Shown piece by piece: positions 55,822 to 64,000 of a stretch of 64,000 bases of DNA. Each line of letters opens with the position of its first letter. The first letter of the stretch is position 1. The stretch comes from Ophioderma brevispina (lineage: Eukaryota; Echinodermata; Ophiuroidea; Amphilepidida; Ophiodermatidae). Location: assembly GCA_023653785.1 (NCBI GenBank), contig JAMKCH010041334.1, positions 1 through 64,000 on the forward strand. The letters are read 5' to 3'. The notes under the pieces were generated by a model, which saw only the letters and a list, made by a program, of their open reading frames with translations, ran no database searches and was not told where the DNA came from. A program made the translations under genes and the position numbers.

Positions 55822-56129
55822 TGACGAAGAGTCTGCTGGGCTTATTTTAGCAAAATGGCGGAAATTTAATTTTGTCCATGGGTTGGGCATATTGAAAAAT
55901 ATTGTAATGCATTGAGGAGAAACGTCAATAATAATTATTTAAATAGAAGGTCACTTCAAGCAACGTTACGTATAACATCTAGGGCACTTTTAATGAGTGT
56001 TCTTTGCATAACGTAGTACTTAAGATTAGGCCTACTTTATATTCAAATGCAAGTTAGGACGATGTGCAATTCCATTATGGTTACCGCGAGCTTTTCAAAT
56101 TCACATATGCTAGCGTACATTGCTCAATA

Positions 56130-57024
56130 CTGTCAATCAGAGGATGATTTAAGGTCGACCCAAAATGCAATTCGAATCACCAAATTACGTCATAAAAGTA
56201 CCACATACTTCCTCATACTCCTATTCTTTTGCACGCAAAACCTGTCAAAACGCCAACTTCAAGCACTGTGTTTGTCCACAGAACATTAGGGTAATCGAGG
56301 AAAAGGAGCTGAAAACGGTAGAGAACATGTCTATCGTCAGGATCACATAAAAAGTTCGATTACCCTCAAGTTAAGAAGGGATAGCAGCGATAATGCGAGA
56401 GAATCGAAAAAAAATGTGGAAATGCATTTTTTAACTTATAAATCATGAACAAGTGTGAACAATTCCATATAACAGCTTTATTTTAGTTTATTGTAGAAAC
56501 AAACCACCAAATAGTGAAAAAAATGAAATAATTGAGGAAATTTATTATACCGTCTCCCGCAATAGGCATACAGCGACGGCGTCTCAAAATCTACACCAGT
56601 ACAGAAACAAAGATCGATAATGTTTGTGTTTGAGGTCAAACTGTATTGATCTTGGTGCACAATATCACGCTGAAAATCTGTGATATTCACCGGGAAAGGC
56701 TTTTTTGATCTCAAGTCGGAATTTTGATACGCACGTATAGAAATTACAGAATCAGATAAAAAGTACTGCCTTGTCTTTAATACACGGATTTCAAGCCAAC
56801 CACTTGCAGGTTATGTTCGCATATCCATGCCAGTAAGAAAAATATAAAAATAGGAATTTTGATGATTTTTTCGATGTTTCGGATTAGCAAATCGCTGCTA
56901 ATCCCTTTAAGCAGCCGAACTCAGCAGCCGAAGTTGAAGAAAAGGAATGTGAGGAAATATGTGGTATTTTTATGACGTAATTTGGTTATTTGGGTCGAGC
57001 TTAAATCATCCTCTGACTGTCAAG
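56130..57024. mobile_element. middle inverted-repeat element (about 90 bp arms)
   Basis: TCAGAGGATGATTTAAGGTC, ACCAAATTACGTCATAAAAG and TACCACATACTTCCTCA (left) are mirrored by 56935-57020 (TGAGGAAATATGTGGTA, TTTTATGACGTAATTTGGTT, CTTAAATCATCCTCTGA). A TTAA element is inserted inside it. A short hairpin (AGGGTAATCGA ... TCGATTACCCT) lies at 56289-56367. Confidence 0.75.
56371..56910. mobile_element. TTAA-target element, family T copy 1, nested
   Basis: Begins TTAAGAAGGGATAGCAGCGA and ends TCGCTGCTAATCCCTTTAA. It matches 61279-61851 along its whole length: AACAATTCCATATAA, TCTCAAAATCT.CAC, GTGTTTG.GGTCAAA, ATCTCAAGTCGGAA, CAACCACTT.CAGGTTATG. Non-coding; the ORF at 56478-56714 is not preserved in copy 2. 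Confidence 0.85.
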
Positions 57025-57517
57025 GGTCACTGAAGATAACATCTACATTTAGTTATCCACCTGATAGATTCAAAATATTTGAAATTTGCAGAAATATCTT
57101 AAAAGTTAATGATAGGTCTGTAGAATTCTCATAAGTTATTTTTTTCAACTGAAAAATTGACAGAAGAGGGAAAAATAGCAGTGTTCAAAGATATGAATCT
57201 CCATTCAGTTACGTGTTTTAATTTTAAGTGTCCGTAGGGATAATAATGACTAAAATATCCGATTTTGCATTGCTTTTGGTCTAAGTATCACTTGTAGGAT
57301 ATGTTAGGATACCTATTCTTGTTACAGTTATGCATAAATCTGTTTTCTTATTTTTTTCGATTTTTTTTTGGCAAATCACTGATAGTGTCCTTAAGTGCAA
57401 TAATTCATATCTGAAATTTATTAACTTGATTTTGCTACTTCTTAACTACTTTTTTATCTTCATTGTGTATATAAGGAAGAAACTTCTTGCAATAATTTAT
57501 TTATGTTAATTGTTTAT

Positions 57518-57616
57518 CAGCACTGGTGGGATGAATTTAGTATTCTGCCACCACTGTGATTGCGCTTTATTCCGTAATTAGAGTGGTTGCAGAATACTAA
57601 ATTCTTTCCGCACTAG
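57518..57616. mobile_element. hairpin element with TTTATTCCGT loop (family H-like)
   Basis: GAATTTAGTATTCTGCCACC and GTGGTTGCAGAATACTAAAT form a strong foldback around CTTTATTCCGT. The outer parts CACTGGTGGG and CCGCACTAGT pair imperfectly. The loop core is shared with the hairpins at 51.8, 37.98 and 18.5 kb. Confidence 0.7.
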
Positions 57617-57856
57617 TTTTCGCAATATTATATGTATGTAAAAAAATATAAGTTGGATTTGAGATGAATTATACTGATCTCAATTGTGCAGATAAGATAA
57701 CACAACTAGTCTCTGTTGCATCAATTTGTTGAGTATTCTCTTTATTAAAACATCCTTTAATAATGCTTCAAGGGAGTGTTAACCCTTGCATCCGTGGACA
57801 AAGTCAAATTTCCGCCATTTTGTTAAAATAAGCCCAGTAGACTTATTCTTGCATCT

Positions 57857-58053
57857 CTTTTTAAATATCTTTTCACCGGTTACATTAGACTACCTGTAGT
57901 TTAGTAATATTACCAGAAAACCGAAAATTACCAACAGGAAGAATGGCAGGCAAAATGAGTTCACTTTTAATTGGGTCACCCTGTATCCCCTATATGTGGA
58001 ATAAAGATAATTAGATAACAAGAGAGAGAAAGAATAAGAAAGAGAGGGAGGAA

Positions 58054-58055
<2 letters not shown>
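57857..58055. other. flank of the GA microsatellite
   Basis: Non-coding; A/G-rich towards the microsatellite. Confidence 0.4.

Positions 58056-58126
<71 letters not shown>
58056..58126. repeat. (AG)n microsatellite
   Basis: About 70 bases of uninterrupted AG dinucleotide, flanked by imperfect A/G-rich sequence (58020-58140). SLSLSL frames on the minus strand are artefacts of it. Confidence 0.95.
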
Positions 58127-58130
<4 letters not shown>

Positions 58131-60782
58131 AGGGTGGGTGGCATGAGAGATAGAGGGCAGAAAAACAAATACCAGGAAACAAACAACATTTCACTGAAAT
58201 TAGGGGTTAGGGGAAATATCATACTATAAAAACAGTGCCAACAGGGCTAAGATCTGTTGATAACTGGTATAGGTCTAAATTGTAAAATATCTTTATATGC
58301 CTATAAGCCTGGCCTAAAATTGGGTTTCGAAAATGCATCATGCATAATCATCATATCAAATAATGCTGTACCTTTGCAGTTGTCTATTCTTTCCTATTTT
58401 CCTGTTTTGTTTTAGAATGAACAACACGCTTCAATTATTGAAATATCCGGATATAATCAAAGGTATAATATGACCTTGTAAAATGCCACTGACTGACAAA
58501 GCCTGGGGTCGATTAGTTGTATATCACAATATATTGAAATGTTTCTTGTCATAACTTAGTCTTGGTCATAAAGAACAATGATACAAAAAAAAAATAATGG
58601 CCAATTTAATACATTTCACAGTGTGAAAGAAAGGCATAAAAAATGACATTCCACAAATTTTGGATATAATTAACTTTATATGTTTAAAGCACACAAAATC
58701 GATTTTTGTATTATCCCGAGACAAATGTCTAGAGACCACTCTAAATTTTGAAGCGGATAATGTGTGTACAAATGGTTGAGCCATTTGTTGAACTCTACTG
58801 ATGCTATGTAGCAAAAAGAACTTTGAATAAATCTGGAGACTGCAAATAAGTCATAACATGTTTTATAAAATGACCGTTGGTGCGATTGGTGTCAAAACTG
58901 AAGGCATATACTTTTCAGTTCTTAATATACAGTAACAAATAAATTTTGTATGGGTTGCATGTGCTTGTATGGCAACTATAATTATATTAGTGACACTAAC
59001 AAATAGTTGTCCAGAAAATAAAAACACATATTATTAAAAACACATATTATTGGTTTAAAGAGCTGAAAATCATTTGCTAACAATTTACGAGCGTTTTCCC
59101 GTAATGCAATTAACACCTATGATCATTTTATGGGATATATATGTCATATAAACACTTTTATAAACAGGTCTATTCAAAGTTCTTTTGGCTACAGAGTATC
59201 ATTAGAGTAAAGCAAATGGGTACATAACTACATTATCTACTGCAAAATTTGGAGTGTGGGTTTGTAATGTTTGACCTTTTAACCTGAATCTATAGAATAT
59301 TAGCAAACGTTTGTGGCAAATCAGAAGAAAATAGAAAAAGAACTCGTGTGACACACCATTGTTTGAAACGTTGTAACTTATTCTAACAATTAATTCCGCC
59401 CAAAATGTTAGCACGTCATTTTTTTCTGATGGGTGGGGGGGGCTTTCTACCGAATGCTACCGTCTCCTTCGGGACAGATTATTATTAGACTTCCTTGACA
59501 CTGTTATATGTAATATACGCCCCTGAACGATAAATTTTCGAAATTTATCGATATGTACATCAATTAAGAAACAAAATGTAATTTTAACTGACTGTGGAAT
59601 ATAATTGGTTTTAAGTATGTAAGCTTACAACAGCTGCTACACTAACGTAACTGACAAGGAACTAGAAAAGAGGACGTTTACTTCATCAAAATATAGGACA
59701 CACTCTGTAGTACTCCATTCAAATCACGTGTGCTGAAATAGAATTAACCTCCTTGAAATTCGTGTTGGCAATCTGAATCCTCATTGTATATGGGGTAGCT
59801 AATCTCTGGCTTATCGGCTAACTAGGGCGTGTAGTAGGTCACTTCAATTATTTTATGTCATGAACTAATGAAAGTTAATACTTTAGATGTAAAATACCAC
59901 TACATTAGCAAAATTAATTTATCAATGTCATTATTTACCGATTTAATTTTTTTCTTCATGTATCAACTCTTGATCTTTTGACCAGTTTCTATACCTAACC
60001 TACTTAAATAATAAATTTGCCGACTAAATTGAATACTTAATAGAAGACTCATAGAGCACATACGCGCGCGCGCACAAACTTCACTCACAAAAACACAGTA
60101 AGGAAAAACTAAAGCAGTTACGTGTCATGGATGATGTCCTCCAATTTGACATTTAGTAATTAAGATCTCATACTTGTACTTCACTTCCATTTTTTCATTT
60201 TGAAAGGTACTTAAAATTGTACATAAGTACTTTTTACGCGATTTAAGGATTGTGCTGGATCCCTTGAACGGAGATCATTATAAAATGGTTTGCTATCAAT
60301 TAAGCCAACTAACAGATTCCATTATTCGTGCCGACGAGCCAAAATTAATTACCAGATGAGTATGAAGATGAGCTTGGTCAGTTACACTCCTATCATATTT
60401 GTGAAATCCTTTTATGCGTTGAATAACCCATGGTAATAAAATATACAAGCAAACTATTAGCCCGTTGATGAGTTCTTACTCCCAAGTTTTGGATGCAACA
60501 GAAACAGAACGTTCTTTATATAACATGTGACGCCACATACAGAGTGAGAAATGTTATTTTGAAACTAAACCTGGCAGCTTAACATCACGTCAGTTTAAAT
60601 ATATATTGAAATAATTGAAATAAACGAACCAACACAAAATTATATGAAAATGTTATAGTTTAATTGACAAGTCTAAAATCTCATATCTGCATGCAATATC
60701 CCACATACTAACGGGGAAGTGAAACCTGTTTAAGGGACTCATGTATTACCAAAATAACAGGGCGCGGCCCGTAAAGGGTTAG
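58127..60782. other. mostly unique non-coding DNA
   Basis: Short ORFs without motifs (e.g. 58566-58814 and 59202-59414, both minus). A G-run (about 59433-59442) and a short CG dinucleotide run (about 60064-60073) occur. No terminal repeats were found. Confidence 0.4.
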
Positions 60783-61124
60783 GTAAAGGCCATGGCCCGA
60801 TCGCTTTAATAGCCTCGTCCCAGAAGCCCAGGATTGTACCGGATAGTGGTAAATATTTGGTATCAGAAGAAAGCTACGCTATTTTTCTCATTACCCTGTG
60901 AAATCTTAGGGCCAAGGATGTGGTTTGGAAGAAGAGTGAAAATGTACCCCATTTGGTCGACCAAATTAATTTCCCACGTACTCTATGGAGATTACGAAAT
61001 CACGTTTTTGCCTTCACATGAAAACGCATTGAAATATCGGAGAAATTTTACAGGTGGGTTTTGGGTGAAGACCAATCTATCAAGATTGAAACTTCATATC
61101 ATTAAATCGGGCCATCCCCCTTAA
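60783..61124. mobile_element. possible TTAA-target element
   Basis: The right end, inverted, is TTAAGGGGGATGGCCCGATTT. The left has GTAAAGGCCATGGCCCGATC, where the first base of TTAA would be mutated. The single 96-codon ORF that fills it (from 60834) shows no known motif and is probably chance. Confidence 0.45.
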
Positions 61125-61278
61125 AGTTTGATAACTAAGAATAGCGGGAAATGTCATTCAGATGATTGTCAATCATCCCCGTTACATCGTGGTTGATTTT
61201 GTGTCATATCAAAGATGAGAGTTATACCCCACTATATCTTGCAGATTGTTTCACAAATCTTATATGATGTGAGTTAAT

Positions 61279-61851
61279 TTAAAGGGATTAGCAGCGAGCG
61301 ATTAAGGCGAAGAGAATCGAAAAAAGTGGAAAGGAAATGCATGTTTTTAATTATAAATCAGGGATAAGTGTGTACAATTCCATATAAACCGCTTTAAGTA
61401 GAAAAAACCACCCAAATAGTTGAAAAAAAGAATAGTACGGGTCATAACCGTCTCCGCAAATAGACATACAGTGACGGCGTCTCAAAATCTGCCACTAAAC
61501 ACTGATTGTGGTTTAACCAGTACAAAGAAAAACAAAGATCATATTGTTTGTGTTTGCGGTCAAAATGTATTGATCATGGCTGACCAATATCAACTGAAAA
61601 TCTGTGCTAGTCACCGGGGAAAGGCTTTTTTGATCTCAAGTCGGAAATTTTGATACACACCCCGTATAGAAAAATTACAGAATCAGATAAAAAATTCTGC
61701 ATTGTCTTTAATACCACGGATTTCAAGGCAACCACTTACAGGTTATGTTTCGCATATCCATGGCAGTAGTTACAAAAATATCACAAATATGAATTGGTTT
61801 GATTGAATTTTTTTTATGTTTCGGATTAGCAATCGCTGCTAATCCCTTTAA
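61279..61851. mobile_element. TTAA-target element, family T copy 2
   Basis: Flanked by TTAA on both sides, with inverted ends AGGGATTAGCAGCGA. About 570 bp, co-linear with copy 1 at 56371-56910. Terminal repeats and target are those of piggyBac-type mobilised MITEs. No coding sequence. Confidence 0.85.
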
Positions 61852-63180
61852 GGTGAAACTAATCATCTAAAGTTTTCAATGTTGTTTTAATGTTCCGATG
61901 GTTAAGTCCAAAGTTCAATTTTAAGGAGGAAATCTGCTCATTTGTTCGCCATTTAAACAAGATTTATACATTAAGAACCAGCAAATGAATGCAATTAATA
62001 GAAAGCAAAAGGAAATTTAATACTTACCAGCAACTTGTTAATTTAGACGATAAAAGTCCTAATACTAGGTTGTTACAAACAACTTTAACTTGTGACAGTT
62101 CATTTCTTTCGTCATATAGAATTTTAGTACAAACAGTACTCGTAAAAATCACAGCGGTTTACAACCGCTCACTGCTAATCAGATTATGGTGCTTGTTTAT
62201 TGTTGCAGATCAAACAGAGAGAAGATGAATGACCTTTTTGATGCTGTCCACTGGTGTAAAAGTAAAATATGGTTCCGCCCGGCCGGCAGAAGGCTTAATT
62301 GCAATCACGGAAATTTATTGCCTACGGACCTCCTTTTTATTTCAGGTATCGGTTCAGCCCTCTAAGGCCAAATTGACTACGATGTGGGCGTGTAAGCACA
62401 ACTAACTCACGCACACTACTTTCTCGCGTTTTCCAGATTCAATTAAGACCTCAACGAAATTATATTACAGTAAAATTTTACTACGTGGACTAAAACAAGA
62501 ATATATTACGCCTTTTTACTCTTACATTGCATGATACAATCTTTGCCACGCGTAAGAAAAGTCCCAAATTGACCCGTTTAAAATGAAACTGGTTTAATGA
62601 CAAGCCAACACGAAGTGAGATGAGACGTAGAACAAGCGAGTCTGTTGTGTCCCAAGAGGTCTGGTAATGGAGTTACCCAACCACTCAATTCAACACTCTA
62701 CTACCCATGGTGTCAATGAACATTAGATGCTTATTCATTGGTCAATCCATCAGTTTGGACTGCAGACAGAGAAGCAGAAAAATCATGTTTTCATTACAAA
62801 ATCATTAAATCCCCTTTATTTATTAGCCGCCTAGTCGTGACATCGACATGCCTTTTGCCAATAACAGCTTTCATGTTTCAAGTCATATCCGATCTTGTTC
62901 CTTATCTCCCCCACCCCGGATCTCCCCCTCTCTGAAGTCCTGTTTTGTTCTTTTCCTTCCCCCTTTCTCTGTCTTATTTATAATAGTAAAATTAGCTGGA
63001 ACCTGTAGATGGTACTGGCGGAGGTGCCTCCATACCACGCAAAGCGCGGAGCATAATAGCGGAAGCATTACCATGATTACAGAGTGAACACCTCTCGAGT
63101 ACAAAAAGATTTGATGATTACATCTGTAGACAGTCTGACAGGGGACCCCAGAAACATATTCTTAAGTGCGGCAATAATGC
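61852..63180. other. mostly unique non-coding DNA with splice-like sites
   Basis: Strong acceptor-like sites GTTTATTGTTGCAG (ending 62208) and CTCCTTTTTATTTCAG (ending about 62345) occur, but joining the sequences after them in any consistent phase gives a stop. If exons, they are non-coding. The short ORFs have no motifs. Confidence 0.35.
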
Positions 63181-63900
63181 CATAAGGGGGGTCTAGACCA
63201 AGATTAAAACACAGGGAGTTTATTTTAAAAAATTGATCCAATCATGTTGAAAATATTCCACGTTATAGTCTTACCTTAAGGATTCCCAAAACGGGTATAG
63301 TTTTGTACTATCTACATCTAAATAAACTGGGGTGTTAGGCCTATAACAGCAACCATATTAAAAAGGGTCAGTTTAAGTCGTACAGTTCAATTTTTACAGT
63401 TTTGCTATCAATGGATAAAAAGGGTGCAATAATTGGTTGGAGCTCATAGATTAAAATAGGGAATAGTTTGGAGTGTCTTTAATGCTTTATTTTGGCTTAC
63501 TTACTACCAAAGTAGGGAAAGAAGTTAAGCCCTCATTGTTTGGCATGGGTCCCTATCAGGCTCTATACATTTTATCACTCAAACGTTGTACTTGAGATGT
63601 GTTAAGCATCCACTATCCCCGCCGCTATCCCAGACATGTTTTCTGGTAACCAATCGAAATTGCAAAGTGGTTTAAAAAACAAATAATAATACCTGTTGCG
63701 TAAAGATTGCAACATTCTTAAAAGAAAATCGTAATTGATAAGTGACGTTGTGTTTTGAACGAAAGTCAATTAGAGCGAGGAGGACGAGGGCTCCGTATAT
63801 TATATAATCGATGGATAATCAACTTTTTTAAAAAACGGATTTAAATGAAAGGAAAAAGCTAACTGTACATTCTTCTGGGCTGTGCTCGAACCAGTGGGCG
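63181..63900. repeat. dispersed repeat, relative of 25.8-26.1 kb
   Basis: GCTCATAGATTAAAATAGGG and AATAGTTTGGA near 63440-63475 match the 26.06 kb segment (GCTCATAGAAGGAAATATAG, AATAGTTTTGA). The remainder is unassigned. Confidence 0.35.
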
Positions 63901-63905
63901 TTGAC

Positions 63906-63948
63906 GGGGGGGGGGGGGGCGGGGGGGGGGGCAGGGGGGCCGCGGCCC
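63906..63948. repeat. G-rich tract near the window end
   Basis: Runs of 14, 11 and 6 G are separated by single other bases or CA, then GCCGCGGCCCCC. It could be a quadruplex-forming simple repeat or the poly-G end of an element like that at 44043, cut off by the window. Confidence 0.7.
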
Positions 63949-64000
63949 CCAATAATTGATTTCGTCGGTTTGAGATGAGCCCGTTCGGTTCACTTGAAAA

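Larger units (their letters stand above)
55822..57856. mobile_element. outer 2 kb inverted-repeat element containing nested elements
   Basis: AGTCTGCTGGGCTTATTTTA, GCAAAATGGCGGAAATTT and TTTGTCCATGG (55830-55881) are mirrored by 57793-57850 (AAATTTCCGCCATTTTGTTA, AAATAAGCCCAGTAGACTTA). Arms are about 60 bp. The space between holds the element at 56130-57024, the hairpin at 57518 and non-coding DNA. No transposase was seen. Confidence 0.7.

Noticed and set aside
57890..58222. 110-codon minus-strand ORF with a long Ser-Leu repeat
   Set aside because: Translation of the (AG)n microsatellite.
62209..62365. Two strong acceptor-like sites suggesting a small two-exon coding start (ATG at 62225)
   Set aside because: All phase-consistent joins run into a stop almost at once; at most non-coding exons.

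Overview
The window is a stretch of AT-rich animal nuclear DNA. There are no operons, prokaryotic promoters, rRNA genes or CRISPR arrays, and no long intact reading frames. Instead it holds decayed retroelements (several LINE types and three different Penelope-like elements), many non-autonomous DNA transposons with inverted ends, tRNA-derived sequences, microsatellites and a few short stretches that could be host exons between splice-like signals. This mix (Penelope-like GIY-YIG elements, CR1/L2-, RTE- and jockey-like LINEs, PIF/Harbinger-like, mariner-like and TTAA-target elements, and repeats built on inverted copies of GGCGGCCATTTTGAA) suggests a marine invertebrate, perhaps an echinoderm, hemichordate or other invertebrate deuterostome. 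That placement is inference with low confidence.

Layout. 0-8 kb: an antisense LINE 3' fragment, a TTAA element, a homopurine tract, a Penelope-like GIY-YIG remnant, a 1.26 kb terminal-inverted-repeat element and a LINE 3' tail. 8-15.2 kb: three copies of a short AGTCCGG element, a foldback element, a long repeat family that recurs at 43.5-46.9 kb, a LINE 3' tail on each strand, and a long periodic repeat field. 15.2-17.1 kb: a CR1/L2-like LINE split by a tRNA-derived SINE. 17.5-22.7 kb: mostly unique DNA with a possible terminal exon, two hairpin elements and one unexplained ORF. 22.7-24.4 kb and 27.2-27.9 kb: two more Penelope-like elements on opposite strands. 28.1-29.4 kb: an RTE-like LINE. 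29.5-38 kb: small foldback elements, a 635 bp terminal-repeat element, possible exons on both strands and dispersed repeats. 38.1-43.1 kb: a decayed jockey/CR1-superfamily LINE with another LINE fragment inside it, then a second LINE. 43.1-43.5 kb: an unexplained near-open frame. 43.5-46.9 kb: a composite element with a poly-G-ended insertion. 47-51 kb: a tRNA-Thr-like sequence, a large palindrome and unique DNA. 51.7-55.1 kb: a perfect hairpin element and a mariner-like element holding two further transposons. 55.8-57.9 kb: a stack of nested inverted-repeat elements. 58-64 kb: a GA microsatellite, further TTAA elements, mostly unique DNA and a G-rich end.

No complete host gene can be assembled here. 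The window looks like intron or intergenic DNA colonised repeatedly by transposons. Its strongest content is the nesting order, the target-site duplications and several apparently uncatalogued hairpin families. All retroelement coding remnants carry frameshifts and stops and are called as pseudogenes.
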